Shown: positions 14,600 through 64,000 of the stretch, piece by piece | How the letters are laid out: the number at the start of each line of letters is the position of its first letter | Position numbering within the stretch: position 1 is the first letter of the stretch | Translations under genes and position numbers: made by a program | DNA from: Prunella strophiata | Lineage: Eukaryota > Chordata > Aves > Passeriformes > Prunellidae | Direction: 5' to 3' | Length of the DNA: 64,000 nt | Assembly: GCA_036583965.1 (NCBI GenBank) | Contig: JAZBQD010000001.1 | Location: 29,732,597 to 29,796,596, forward strand | The notes under the pieces: model-generated | Told to the model about the DNA's origin: nothing | Databases searched by the model: none | Seen by the model: only the letters and a program-made list of their open reading frames with translations

Positions 14600-14712
14600 C
14601 ATAGAATAGACTATTTCAGTTGGAAGGGAGTTACAATTATCATCTTGTCCAATGATCTGACTGAGTCAGGGCTGACCTTAAAGCAGATAGGAGGGGCATT
14701 GTCCAGGGAATT
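14600..14712 (-). mobile_element. Old CR1 LINE fragment
   Basis: The plus strand starts with CATAGAATAGACTATTTCAG and continues with TTGGAAGGGAG, ATCATCTTGTCCAATGATCTGAC and a CAGGGCTGACC block, then GGGCATTGTCC. This pattern matches the reverse complement of a diverged CR1 subfamily 3' end. Similarity fades after about 14712. Confidence 0.65.
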
Positions 14713-17700
14713 GTAAGGTTGTACAGTGACATCCTGCCAGGACTGCAGGAATGCCTCCCTTCTCTTCAGCAGGACAGGTTTTTCTTAGGAGGCTCCCCTA
14801 GGTCTGTGTGTGCAGCACACCACGTTAAAGCTTCTGTAAAAGTATTTTTTACTCCTACACTGAGGCTTTCACCCAGGTCATCAGACACTTCACACCAACG
14901 AAGTGTTGCCAGGAGCCAAAACACTGTTGAACCAAAATAAAGTATTTTAAAGCAATCATTCACCATGCTGAGGGGAGATTTTTTTCAAAAGCACAAGTCA
15001 GAGTCACAAAAGGCAACTATCAGACATTAACACAAATGAAGACTTTCATTTTTAATAATTTTTTTTTAAAAATTGATACATATTGCACTTAGTGTTTAAT
15101 GACAGATGTTTATTTTTCAGCATTTCTTTGACTCCGGACAATTCAATTTCATCCTGTTTTCTGTGGTTTATGTATGAGTACAGTCCTTCAGTGCTTGTTT
15201 GTACAATGCAGTTCAATGCTAGGAATAATATATTCTCAGTTTAATTAACTCCTCAAGAAACATACAAGTTTAGTGTTTGTGTGTGAATAGGAAGCAATTT
15301 CTCCCAGTCCTAGGTCCTTATATTATTCTTTCCTTCTCTAAAGCCCTGAAGTAGGGCCTAAATAAACCTCTCTACAATAACCAGAATTGATCAATTAAAA
15401 AAAAAATACTTAAAACATTAAATCTCTCAGTTCTCATATTTTCTAATACCCTTTTACTAGCCTAAATAAAAAAAAAATTAAAAATAAAAAAAAATTTAAA
15501 AAGCTTAATTTCACCTTTTGTTTGTGGCAGGATCCATCACAGTATGAAGAGAACAGGAAACAAGCTATGCAAGAACTATTGACCAACATTTTAAGAATTC
15601 AACTGTTTCCACTCTTTTAATTTAAAAATATTAAGCCATTTTGATTTTTTATTTTTACATTGGCTGTTAAACCTGACAGAAAACATTGAAAAAGCAAAAT
15701 GTCAGTCCCAATTTTCTACTTACAGCCAACACTGTGCAGGAGATATGGATCTGAGGTCATCTGTCACAGAAAAGTTTTATTATCAGTGATTGAAACCTGT
15801 TATCAAATCAACACAAATGATGCCTGGCTTAACAAACAGGCTAGCAAAAATTGACAGAAAATGATAGCAGGGTAGCAGCTCCAGTACAATCAAATCAGAT
15901 CATCATGAAAGGCAGCGAAGCATGTTCCTCCTAATGGGGGTCAGTGTGCAGCCTGGCCAGCTTCATTAAATAACAGCTGTATTTTAACCCAATGAACACA
16001 AGTACAAACTGTTACCATCCACCCCAGTGAAGCATTGCACTCATTGTTTTTGCTGGTTGTGCAACATCTACCACGTTAAGAGAAGGCACAGGTGCTCTGA
16101 ATCCCCTGCCCCAGCACATTACTGGACTTAACCTGAGGTCTCTGTGTATGAACAGCAGCCACAGAAAGATGGAGCTTTGTCAGAAGCACTGGCTGACAAT
16201 GGCCAGCTCTTGGAAATCACAGTTACCTTCTGCCACACAGGATGTCTTTTAGCCACTTCTGCAGCTGTTTCATTAGCCGCAGCCTTTACAGAGAGGAATA
16301 ATCTAAGAGGAAATTTACGGAATTCGAGATGTGGACAAAATTTCCCAGGGAATATTTTCAAGACCTAACTAGAATTCAAAAATGATAGCCACAAACTCAA
16401 GTTTCCATTTAATCCCTTTATAATGAAGGTGTCCAAAGACATGAATGTACTTGGATGTGCCTACTCCTGACACTGATTTGTAAAAGTTTACTTAGACCTT
16501 TCCCTTTTACATCTTAGATGCATTACAACAAATACGTTCACAGAAATAATATAACCTTGTTGCTATTCTTTTAGGGACATTGATAAACACAAGAAAATTT
16601 TGCCACCTATATTGGAAAATTTACCTGCTCATATGAAATTTTGCCAGCATTCATAGAAAAAATAATTAACTACTCTTATCTCTTAGCAGTATCAAAAAAC
16701 CCATTCAAAAAAAGGTTCACTAAATCTTGTTTTGCTCAAATAGAAGCACATGAGCAGGAAGCATTCACAGCAGGAATTTTAAACTTACTGTATGGATCTA
16801 GTATCATCAACAGCTGTTACTGGATGACATTCTATTTCCTCTGTGTAAGAAACCAATGACATTAAAACTTATTTTTTAGAGAAACTGACCAGAATAATAC
16901 AAACAGGTTAATTTCTTCTGACTGTTGCAGATTTGGTAGTGACCTACATACTTCAGTCCTTAAATGACACATTTTCTATCAATAGAAAGAACCCACATTG
17001 CCCATTCAGCTGACTGTTGGTACTGCAGTCTTCTCAAAGCATACTATGCCTCATTTATTTCAAGCCACTGCTGGTATCAGCTTCATTTCTTCCCTTCAAT
17101 ATTTGTTCTCAAACTTGTTACAAGCTGGTCCCTAGACAAAACCACCTCATTGCACCGAGGTGGTGCCAAATTTGGCCATCTTTCATCTTTATCAAAGCTC
17201 TCTTTCTCTGTGCAGCCAGGACAGTAATCTCTGGTCCTCCCACCAGACTCTACATCACTGCTCTTTCTAGGCCTGCTATACAATTTGAGTCCTTCCTACA
17301 GGAAAACACCAACTTTTTTGTGTGTGCAACTCCAACAAGCCCTAGCCATTGTTAAAAGTGATTAATACCAGCCTTTCCACACATATAAAATTGAGATTGC
17401 TCACCACCAGATTAATTTAGAAATTGCTCTCCAAAATTCCTTCATCTTCTAATCCAGATTCCAAACTGTTGTTAAATAGATAAAATTATTGAGATCCTGA
17501 AATATGAGGGCCAGGCTAAGCAGGCAGCAGGGACAAAGCTACTATCTCTAAATGATGGGATGTGCCAAGATCAGCAGGAAATAAAAGGGTTCCTTCAGCA
17601 CACAGTAGGGAAAAAAGTGAAGATTCTGGTTCCACTTAATTGTTTTACCTCCCACAGGAAAGGGGATTAACCTAGAGTGTTCACAGCATGACATGTGCAT

Positions 17701-19319
17701 TAAACCTCTGAATTACAGAAAACCTGCTACACCTTGCTTAGACCGGAGTGCAGAGGCAAACACTGGCAGAGCAAACCTCAGATGAAGGCCTGTCTACAAC
17801 TCCCAACTGCTGAAGCACAAAGCTTCCAGTAAGATGGCACCAAGCTGTAACTATTTCAATCCATCTGCTTTGCAGTGTTACTGTACTACCCACGTAAACA
17901 AATCTGTATTAAATAAAATGTAAGACACTACAAAGCTGAAGAAGGAAACCTTCAGTACTCAAATTCCAGAAATAATTTCTTCTGGAGGCAGACACCCCCA
18001 GAAGAATACTGCTTACTACATCAACTCAAAACATCAATCCTACACCAGGCACTATGCCACATACCTTTATGCGGGCACTTAATTATAGATCCTTTCTTGA
18101 TTGCATAGAACTAAGGTAAGGAGGCTTCTGAAAAGAGCAACTAGAATTTGTGCCAGCACTCTAGAGCTTTCAAGTAGTAAACATTTGGAAAACACTAACT
18201 CTGTGGTCTTCACTGAAACAGATGGTTTCCATTGAATTCAAACCAAGAGTGAAACAAGCATATCACTTCACATCTCAGCTCCTTCACACAACTATTTTTA
18301 ATGCATGTCTTCAAAGAAATTGACCTCTTTGGCAGGGGACAATTTGGCTTCCTTTCAGCCTATTCTATGAAAAATTGCTGCATGTCTTCCTTGTATTTGT
18401 ACTGCTGTGTACACACCACCCCCTAGTGATTGTTCAATTACACTAAACAGTGTCACTCCTCTCTCCTTTCATGCTGAACATTATATATGGCAAGGGTTGA
18501 CTGCAGCACCACAGCTATATGAGCTGCACAGCTAACAGTGTGATGCTGCTGAACAGACAGCAGCAACCCCACTAGCTCACGACTCAAACTGAAGGTACAC
18601 AAGAGGCATTAAGTGCTTCATCTATACTTAGCAGACCTTGTACAACATCTCATTTCAAACCCTTTAATTGCTGTGGTAGTGCTGGTTTTCTCCCTCAAAC
18701 ACTGAAAGCACTTTACCTGTTTCACAATGTGCTGCCCAGTACAAAAGTAGTGCAAATCAAAACCACTGCATTTAGGTTAAAAAGTCAGAGCCTTATTCAA
18801 CACAGTTCCTAGAGCTGCCCAGTCTGTTTCAGTCCTATTTAAAGTACAGAATTTCTGCTTTCCATACTCCTCAAAACACCTGCACCAGACACTATCAGAT
18901 GAAAAATTAGGGGTGTGTCACACAGCTTGCAGGACCAGAAAAAGACCCCAGAGCCTGTCCTGACAACTCAGGAACAAAAGAGAAATCCTTCCTAATGCCC
19001 TCATTAGCCAAAATCTTAACTGTGGAAGTAAGCAGTGCTGAGTGTCTCTGTCTGCATGTTTGATTCTTCCTTCCTCTATGTTCTACAGGTCGATATGAAA
19101 CAGGCAGTCAAACAAAAGGACTTTGCAAACCACAGCTTGAACAAGAGCATGTCTACCTCAAACACTTGGAATTAGCTCCTACTACCTGTAGGAAGCTATG
19201 GTTCACTTCAAATTGATACTCAAGACTTGTTTAATTATGAAAATATTTTAATCCAGTGCAAACAGTACACCTATACTGAATTTCTCCAATTTTATGCAAT
19301 GATTGCTTTTGATTCAAAA
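14713..19319. other. Intergenic DNA downstream of RPS24
   Basis: AT-rich with A-rich low-complexity patches near 15393-15500. No conserved coding exon or RNA gene was recognised. The right edge is the inferred cleavage site of RPS24. Confidence 0.55.
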
Positions 19320-25932
<6,613 letters not shown>

Positions 25933-26386
25933 ATCGGCGGCACGCCGCGGCCAATCATAAGGCGGCGCGGGGTCCTTCCGGCAGGGGTGGGGCTGTCCTT
26001 TTCAGAGCCGGCCCTGGCAGGACGTAGCGGCGGGCGTGGCTTCCGTGTGCCTGATAAGAGCGGGGCCGGAGGCGGCTCCGTGTTTTGTTGGGGCGAGGTT
26101 GAGCTCTGGGAGCGCTGGGTGTCGCGATCAGCTGGGCTCAGTCCCGCGTGTGCTGGCTCTGCCGCGGGGTTGTGTGCTTTGGGGGTCTTAGGGCTGCTGT
26201 GGGGACGCGCAGAGACACGGACAGAACGTGGTGGTGTAGTCTGGCTGAGGAGTTGCGCCTCTTCAGCATCGGGGAGGCAGCTGAGAGGGAACCTCATTAA
26301 TGTGCATAGGCAGGGCGGGGTGTCAGAGTGGAGCCGGGTAGCCGAGCGGCGGTGCGCAGGCGGCGCTCAGGAAGTTCCCCCCGAGC

Positions 26387-26416
26387 ATGAGGCGCAGTTT
26401 GCTCGCTGTGCGCTGA
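26387..26416 (+). other. Possible short uORF upstream of POLR3A
   Basis: An ATG at 26387 opens a nine-codon frame (MRRSLLAVR) closed by TGA at 26414-26416, about 130 nt before the POLR3A start. Whether it lies within the 5' UTR depends on the unknown transcription start. Confidence 0.35.
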
Positions 26417-26545
26417 GCGCGGTGCCGCGGAGGCGGCGGCGGTGTCCCCGCCCCGGCGGTGCCCGCAGGGGGCGCTGCGGGCGGAGGCCGCGCTGAGCGG
26501 CCCGGGCCGGGCTCCGCGTGCAGCCGCGCGGGCCCCGCCGCCGCG

Positions 26546-56573
<30,028 letters not shown>

Positions 56574-57995
56574 CACTTGGACATAAAACAAGATAGCAAA
56601 CCAAGAAATAGTAAGCAAACATTATTTAAATTAAGCAAAGTGTATTATTGGTTCTATGTGTCTCAACAGAAGTGAATTGGTAAGTGAGGTGATATTAAAA
56701 GAATTGCCCAGTTGTTCACCCCCTGTGGTTAGTACAGACCCTGAAAGGACAGAGTGCACCAGAGAGTGGAAACAAATTTAAAGTGGATTTTACCTGATAA
56801 CATTCTTATTCATGTGATAATGTTAGCTTTTTCTGTTACTGTTAATAGGTGCAAGCTGTTATTAACTCAGTATTTATTTAATGTGTATTGAGATTTTATT
56901 AAAAAACAGAAAATGGCAAGAGAGTTCTATGAGCTTGCCAGAGTGATTTTGGAAATGTCCTTTCAGCAGGAGCTGCAGAGGTCAGTCTACAGCTTTTAAG
57001 AACAGGAACTTCATGAAGCTGGAACTGAGTCTGTGATTAATTCATCATGAGTTCAGGAGCACTGTTCAAAGTGTTTGAAATATTTCTTTGCTTTTTGTAG
57101 TTTTAATGGGTTTTTCTTTATCCCGAGTTATTATCCAGTAAATTATTTTCCTCCCCAGGATTCTGTTTTGGGGCCATATCTATAAGAAGCTGTACGTTGT
57201 GGATGCTACTAAATTCTGAGAAGACTTATAAGAAAATTGCAAATGATAGATGGCTTTTTATATGACAGCAACTGTCGTAACAGGTGGAATCAGTAACTTA
57301 CAGCAGTCCTAGGTTTTTGGGAAGGATTTCCTAATTGAGCAGGATCATCTGAACAACCTACTTTGATTTTATTATATAAAGTAGAAATTGAAGGGATGCT
57401 GTTTTTATGTATTGCCATGAAATAATTTGGAAGTATTTTTAGCTTTAGTCCCCTAAAGCAGTTATCAGAATGAATATAGATCTCAAATCATTTCAGAGTA
57501 GTATGTTTAAATTTGTTGTGGTGCTATGGAGGGAAAGTATTTAGTGTTTCCTCAGCAGTGTTTGGATACTCAGTGTGCTCATGACATGGGTCAAGGTTGG
57601 AGAGAAATGAAGTAGAGAAAGAAACGGAAGTTGTCCCCTCATGAAGAAAAAGCAGGCTGCTGAGTATTCTAGGCATTTAAAAATTAACAAGTTTGTGCTG
57701 CAGTTTCTCTTTATGTCCACCAGAAGTGTAAGGCTACATGGAGAGACTGTGAATCTATTGGTTTAAGTCTTCAGGTGCCACTGTGTCTGTTTTTTGATTC
57801 ATCCTCTATGCAGACAAGATCTCATATGAAATTCAACACAGCTATTCTCAAATTATTTAGTATTTTCAGTGCAATGCTATGATCTACATTTGCCTAGATT
57901 TTGGCAGGGTGAGGATGGAGAATGTAGTGCATTTATTATCTGCTCTAAAAGTTACATATATTCCCCTATCTCTTTTTTAGCAAGAGAAATTTCAG

Positions 57996-58001
57996 AATAA
58001 A
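57996..58001 (+). terminator. Candidate polyadenylation signal, POLR3A
   Basis: Canonical AATAAA, followed within 20 nt by a T-rich then GT-containing stretch. One of three candidates in the 3' UTR. Confidence 0.45.
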
Positions 58002-58185
58002 TTAAAGTTTTCTTTGTGATCTCAGTGAGATGGCCACTTAGTCATTTGTGTATTTCTTTGTCAATATGTAAATTTAACATGGGTAAGGGCTTAATGGAGA
58101 GAAAGCCCATAAATCTTTTGTGTGGTTAAGTACTTTGTTTTTTTATTATGGGAAATTCTTCTGATAGTGATCGACCGTTTTTGTG

Positions 58186-58191
58186 AATAAA
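58186..58191 (+). terminator. Candidate polyadenylation signal, POLR3A
   Basis: Canonical AATAAA followed about 25 nt later by the G/T-rich GGGTGGAGTTTGT, a good downstream element, and then by a long G/T tract. I consider this the likeliest main site. Confidence 0.55.
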
Positions 58192-58257
58192 GATTATTTT
58201 CAAGGTCTAAATGGGTGGAGTTTGTACTGAAACAAATAACCACATCTTTCCTTTTTC

Positions 58258-58361
58258 CATTTTTTGGTTGGTTGGGTTTTATATTTGGTTGGTTTTGGTT
58301 TTTGGGTTTTGTTGTTTGGTTGGTTTGGGGGGAGTTTTTTGGTTTGGTTTTGGGTTTTTGT
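58258..58361 (+). repeat. G/T-rich tract past the POLR3A poly(A) signal
   Basis: About 100 nt made almost only of G and T on the POLR3A sense strand, with repeated TTGGTT and TTTTGGG units and one run of six G. It begins about 65 nt after the AATAAA at 58186. Position and composition fit a transcription pause or downstream polyadenylation element; that role is inference. Confidence 0.75.
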
Positions 58362-58461
58362 AAATATAGAAAAATGAGCTATTTAAATGATGGGTTCACT
58401 CTCTTGTATATTTTAAAATTAAGACTAAGATTACATCTTTTATCATTGTCTTAAATATGAC

Positions 58462-58467
58462 AATAAA
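58462..58467 (+). terminator. Candidate distal polyadenylation signal, POLR3A
   Basis: Canonical AATAAA within CAATAAAAAGAGG, followed by GTGTGAACCTTGTGTTT as a GT-rich downstream element. Confidence 0.45.
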
Positions 58468-58480
58468 AAGAGGCAGAGGT

Positions 58481-61400
58481 AAAAATGTGTGAACCTTGTG
58501 TTTATTTATGGGTGTATTATATGTCTGCATCTTTGTGTAGTTAGTAAGACAGTAGAGAATTATTAAACTTAAATCTCAGGTATTTACAACGTATTGAGTA
58601 AGTAATATAAAACCTAGCTTGCTTAAAGTCACTATGTCTTGTCCTTAGAGCATGCTCTGAGCCTCCCAAGTGTTTCAGCCAAAAATAGATTGTTTACAAG
58701 AGCACTCTGAATTAGTAATTATTGTTTGAGCTCTCTGTACAGTCACTAAACAAATTAGCTGTTGGATTTTACTTGTAAGCAGTTTTTTTTTAAGCATCAG
58801 TTTTAACAGTCAAGAAATAGCAACTTTGGAATATTAAAATTCGCATTTTGATTGAAGATTTTTAGCTTTAGTTTGGGTTTAATTTTTTAAAAATAAATAC
58901 TATTTTTCACATTTTCCTTCTATTTTCTAATTAATGTGGTAATTGAAATTAGTGAAATGTAAATGTTCAAGAAATAAATTTGGTTTTGAATATCCATATC
59001 CTGCTTTCTCGTCTTCATTTTTTCCATCTGTTTTAATACAAATTCAAACTTCTTATTAAATGAAGTACTTTCTTGGTGTGTTTATCAGGAAACTACTTCA
59101 CACACATTTCTTATCTGCAGAGAGAGAAGAAAACAGCTGTGTGTGCTAAATAGGTTTTCTGTTATGACTATGGAAAGTTGGAAGTAAATCCAGGACTGTG
59201 CTGCTTTGGTCCATAACGTGGAAATTTAGTATAGAGGGCTATTCCCTTTTTTGCTTATCTGTGCTTAAAGAAAAAAAAGCCAAGGAAAGCACGTGAATGC
59301 TGTGTTTTATAAATTAACTACAAGTAGAAAAAAATTTGGCTGTTTCAGGACAAATACTCCTCGATGTCTGAGCATTTGTCACTGTTTCAGTAGAAGTTGA
59401 AGGAATCACTGCAACAGGAATTTATCAATTTTGTATCACTGTGCCTGTAGACAGGAATGTCTTGAGAAACCCATAGCAAACAGGATACAGATTTTCATAG
59501 TATTTGCATATTTGCCTAAATTCTTCTGTGTAGGTAATTAATCTATTTTTGAAGTGGTTGGCTAAGCTTTGTGTTCAGACCTAGGAAAGTCTGTTGGTAA
59601 TTCAGTATGTTAAAAAAAAAAAAAAAAAAAACAATTGGCTTATTATATTGTCTAAGAACAGAAAAAGTGAAAGGGACCAAATTAAAAGATATGTTAATAT
59701 TTTAATGCACCAGTACTTGGCAGGTTATTTGAATGTGATTATGGTACTGATGTAAATGCATAGCAAGTTTATCTTGAAGAATGCATACCAAAATCTCACA
59801 GGCCAGTCCAAAAGATTCATAGAAAACAAACAGGGCCTGCTACTTTTGTGTTTCAGTGCTTGTGAAAATGAATCAGAGTTTCTTGTGACTGATAAAATGA
59901 AAATTGTATAACATTCCTTCAAATGGAATTAGATCATGTCGTCATCTTCCACTAGAGAGCAGCGTTTTCTTTTGAGAAAAGAGGTATTGGGTAGCTTCGT
60001 GTTTTTTTTTTTTTTTCTATTAAAAATGGGGTTTTTGCAATATCAGGACTGAAGTGTAACTATGAGAGGGAAAATTATCTGTTAAAATTATGTACATAAG
60101 GAAGGAGATCAAGGGACTGTATTTTCTTAAGAGGGAGAGAGTGGAGTCCACATACGCTTTTTCATTAATTAGTAAAATTTTCACTTGCATATCATTTGTC
60201 TATCTGGTTTAAAAAATGAACAGCCAAAAAGCAGTACTTCAGTAAAGGCTATAGTCATTCCCAAAAGAATGTTGTGAGTTGCTCCTGCAAAATGGTAGAA
60301 CAGGAATCTGCAGTGAGTGGGGACATGTCTTCTGCAGCAGCCTTTTCCATGCAGCTGAGATTGTTCCAATCTGCATTCAGTCTCTCCAGCAGACACTGAA
60401 ATGCAGCTCCCAGAGCTGCTCTGAAGCGTGAAGCTCTGGCAGCTGCCTCGGGAGTGTCTCACATCCTTCAGCTGCTGCAGAACTCCAAGGCAAGGCTGCA
60501 TTAAAAACATTTGAAGGTGATGCTGAGCAATGCAAGAGACCAAGGGTTAGGACTGGAAATAATATGAAACAGGTGGTCTCTGTATAGACAGCTGCAACCA
60601 GCAAGATTTATGGGAGATGACTTCCACTTGAATGGCTGAAAGCTACGAGGGTGCCTGTAGTTGGTTAGTTCCTGTTGGATTTGTGAGAACCTGGCATTGG
60701 CTGGCTGTGCTTAGTGGTTCTGTGGGCCTTGAGCTGCTCTGATACTGCATTGCTTTAACCACCACCCTTACTTCTGTGTGCATCAGATGGTAAAAGGTGT
60801 TTGTTCATCCAAAGGGTCTGTGCTGTGAGTCCAAGCCTTCAGGACCAGAAATAATTTCATGCTCCTTTTGGAAGCAAGGGCAGTAGATAGGGCTGATGTA
60901 CAGGAACATGGTGGTTTCTGCAGGTGTTGACGATAGAGGGAAGAAAGAGGAAAGGACAGGAAATGCAGAAATAAGCAAGTGGGTATGGAAGCAGAGTAGG
61001 AATTCAGGTCTGCTTGGGGAAGAAACAGAGATGGCAGCTGGGTAAAGTGACACAGAGATACTCATAATCTCTTTAAGGAGTCCTAGTGAAGTAATGGAAA
61101 TAACTGGGGAAAGGACAGGTATTTATTCATTCCTGAGAACTAAGATTTTGTCATTTGTCCTGGGGATTGCTCTTAGTGGCTGTGACAAATGATAGTTAAA
61201 TTATCATTCATTTAGTAGATGACTGTTAATAATGAGCAGTAACTCTGAATTAATTCCTTCAGGTATTGTATCTGTTTAGTTATAAAACTCTTTCAACCAA
61301 CTGTCCACAATTACAGCTGCTGAGCTACAGTGATTGCTACTGTTAAGTGTAAAAGCTGCTGTTCCTGATGGTTTCTGGTACAACTCATGTGGAAGATTGT

Positions 61401-64000
61401 AACTATAATTAGTAGGCAAATAGGAATCTTTTAAAATGTCTTGATACCTGCAGTTAGATCAGAAATATTCCTAGAAAATCCTTAGCTGAGGTGTGTTTAA
61501 TAATATGTAAGTCGTGCTACTGGGACAAGAGACAGAAATTACATCAATTACTTTCAATTACAAATTACATCAGTTCCTTTTGTGTGTCCCTTCATAGAAG
61601 AGAGGTGACAACATCTATGAAGAGCAGACAGGTAATTCTAGGAAGTCTGTGAAGGAAAGCTATTCTGTGTATTCTGTGTTGCTGTTGATCATAGCCCTAT
61701 GGTGGCAGACACTCATTGCAAACTGTCTTAATTTCTCTGCTGGTTTCAGAACCAGGGGAATCTTAGTCCATGGGTAAAAGAGGACATGCAGGTGCTTTCT
61801 CACTGTGGCTTTCAGGATCCACAGAAAGCTGGGATACCCCTCAAAATTTCATACCAAGTTCTTTCTCCTCCATGATAGAGGTGCTTTTTTCTCCTTTTTG
61901 TGAAATTGTAGTTTGGTTGCTTAATCTTTTGATACATATTACAATTTTCTCAGTGGGCATCCCTTTTATATGTTAAATTATCTAGATTTTTTATAAGCAA
62001 AATAAAGAAAATTAATTGCCAAGAAATGCAGAAGCAATAGTGAAATTGTGCTGGTAAACTTCACGAGTCCCAGAAAATGCCAGAATTAGTTGTGATACTT
62101 TGAAATTACTTTTCTTGATTTATGATTCCAGGGTTTGTTGGTTTCTGGGAATTAATTAGTGTGGTGTGATTCATCCTGATGTGTCACAGGGAGGGGCTTC
62201 TTGAGCTCAGGTTGGTTGACAGCATCCCCATGGCAAACTGCTGATGGTGTTTGGAGTGATGAGGATGGCTCTGGCCATGGCGTGGTGCAGGCTTGAAGCA
62301 GGGACACAGTGTGTGACTCATTTCTGTAGGGCACAATGGGTAAGGGATGTCTTTCATGGGAAGGAAGGACACACCTCACCCCTTACTCTGCCCTGATCCC
62401 TGCACTTTTCCAATTCAATGATGCTGAAATGTCTGCTGTATGTGTAGGTACCTTGGCAAGCCCACACAGTGACTTGCTCCCTTTCCCATATGCCATTCTT
62501 CCAGGTTTTCCACTCATTATTTTTTTCCAGATTTCCACTCATGCAGATATTTTCCAGTTACATCAGAGACTTTCTTTAAACTTCTATTTTTCAGAAGATA
62601 CATAGTTCTTCTGACTTATACTACTGCTGTGCATTTTCCAGTTCCCTTTGCATTTATTTCTGTCTCCTTGTCCTTGTTTCTCCCACAGATTCCTCCCTTC
62701 TGGACCCGCAGTGACTGTCACTGCTGGTGACACTGCTTCCCTGCAGCAGTGCTATGTCAACCATACTGTGCCACTGGCTGGATTCAGCTCAGCCATGCAA
62801 GGTTACTGTGAACACTTGCCTGGAGGATAATTAAACCACTCAAGGAAGAAACATCTCCTCAGCACATCTGGATGTGGAAATCTACTGCCATCAAAATTAC
62901 AGCTATGGACAAATAACTTTTGAAAAAAAAAAAATGACCTTATTATATAAGGTAATATATTTGTACTTTAAACTGAAATAAAACACATCCCTGCTTCATG
63001 TGGCTCTTTGTAAGCACTAAAAACTGTATTCAGGCCTTTAGATCTCCACTTATTTTTTTATTTAGCCTGTTACTGCTTTCTTCTTCAGCCTTCCTATTTA
63101 GTTGGCACAGATATCTTCTGCCTTGCTTGTGTTTGTATGTATTCTGTTAAAAATAAGTGTTGGGAAGGATGAGCAGCACAGCAGCTTGGGAAGTAGCTGG
63201 CAAATGCAGGATCAGTGAACTGTTGCTGCCATGGTCTTATAAAACCTGGGGAAATCTTTAGGCTCTCTCTACTTTAAATTCAGTCTGTTAAAGACTGTTA
63301 AATTAGAATAGTCTCTCCTGAGTGATATGGTTGTGAGAGGAGATGATATAATCATCAAGGTGAGTGAAGGGACTATGCTTGTGGAAACACACATGTTATA
63401 ATGAGTACTTAGTAAATACCATTGCCAGGATGTGGGGATTAAAGAATGTGATTAGCATCTGCTGTGTATAGTTCTTTTCATTCTTTAATCTTCCAGAGAA
63501 AGTCAAAAAGGCTAGGAGTTGGTGCTGTTGAAGTCAGCTGCAAGGCAGACACTGACTTCAGCTGGAAAAGGAGAGGGCAAAGCAATGAAGCTCTTGGCTA
63601 CCATTAATGATCTTGGAAGGGGAGGGTAGCAGCTCTGAAGGTGAGTTGAGGGAAAAAAATTGTAAAAGTACAAATAGCCCATGGTAAAAAGGATAATATT
63701 TGGCTTGCCTTGCTGATGAAGTGTATTTATCATTCATGGAATATCCCTAGCAGATTTGGAGACTTTTTATTTTGGTTATTCTTTTGCACAGTCTTTTTAT
63801 TACCAAACTGGGGCTTAGTCCAAGTCCCCTGGAAACCAATTAGAGAACTCAGCAGAATTGGATGAGCTTTGATATATGCATTATATTAAATATTTCTATC
63901 CATCAAACTCCCACCAGTTAATGCATCTTTATAAGTTTCAAACAGTTGAACAACACTTCTCTAAGTATCATTGCTGCGGACTTGATTTCAAAAAGAATAA
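58481..64000. other. Intergenic DNA beyond POLR3A
   Basis: No conserved exon, RNA gene or recognisable mobile element seen. Open frames are short and on both strands. In human the next gene on this side is DLG5; nothing here resembles it, so it would lie outside the window. Confidence 0.55.
59612..59631. repeat. Poly(A) run of 20
   Basis: Twenty consecutive A on the plus strand. The sequence to its left resembles no gene or known retroposon, and no flanking target duplication was evident, so it is called a homopolymer only. Confidence 0.8.

Larger units (their letters stand above)
56574..58480 (+). other. POLR3A: POLR3A 3' UTR (inferred extent)
   Basis: AT-rich non-coding sequence after the stop. 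An AU-rich TATTTATTTA at 56871-56880 could act as a stability element. The end depends on which polyadenylation signal is used. Confidence 0.6.

Noticed and set aside
14713..14966. Coding frames on both strands next to the CR1 fragment
   Set aside because: They are mutual shadows with no conserved motif and partly overlap diverged repeat sequence.
59500..59631. Processed pseudogene or retroposon ending in the 20-A run
   Set aside because: Sequence to the left matches no gene or known element, and no target-site duplication was found.
60181..60604. Minus-strand open frames of up to 120 codons with several cysteines and serines
   Set aside because: No recognisable domain, no splice-flanked exon structure and no similarity to the expected neighbouring gene; probably chance.

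Overview
The window is vertebrate nuclear DNA and almost certainly from a bird. Two split genes with GT-AG introns can be read exon by exon, and the recognisable interspersed repeats are CR1 (chicken repeat 1) LINE fragments with the typical avian 3' end. I could not narrow the species further. The two genes stand head to head across one CpG-rich promoter at about 25540-26660. RPS24 (ribosomal protein eS24 of the 40S subunit) runs left on the minus strand. POLR3A (RPC1, the largest catalytic subunit of RNA polymerase III) runs right on the plus strand. From general knowledge, the same divergent pair exists in human.

Layout: 1-19319 is AT-rich intergenic DNA downstream of RPS24, with two CR1 fragments and no gene I can support. 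19320-25932 is RPS24: a one-codon first exon behind a 5' TOP start, three main coding exons, one or two alternative tiny 3' exons and a terminal exon with two polyadenylation signals. 25933-26545 is the shared promoter. 26546-56573 is the POLR3A coding region, resolved here into 31 coding exons. Apart from one surplus base they total 4173 nt, that is 1390 codons plus stop, the length I recall for the human protein. 56574 to about 58480 is 3' UTR with several AATAAA signals, followed by a G/T-rich tract. 58480-64000 is intergenic with no recognised gene.

Both genes serve ribosome production. eS24 is a structural part of the small subunit, and RPC1 forms the active centre of the polymerase that makes tRNA and 5S rRNA. 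A shared promoter with an ETS-type site, a CCAAT box and a TOP start would allow joint growth control; that link is inference.

The most striking observation is that each gene carries exactly one extra A in its coding sense: RPS24 exon 4 within 23242-23245 and POLR3A exon 2 at 27555-27556. As written, both reading frames are broken, while every other exon is intact and in phase. Base-calling or assembly indels are the likeliest cause. I found no previously undescribed system; this is an ordinary conserved avian locus with some regulatory and sequence-quality points of interest.
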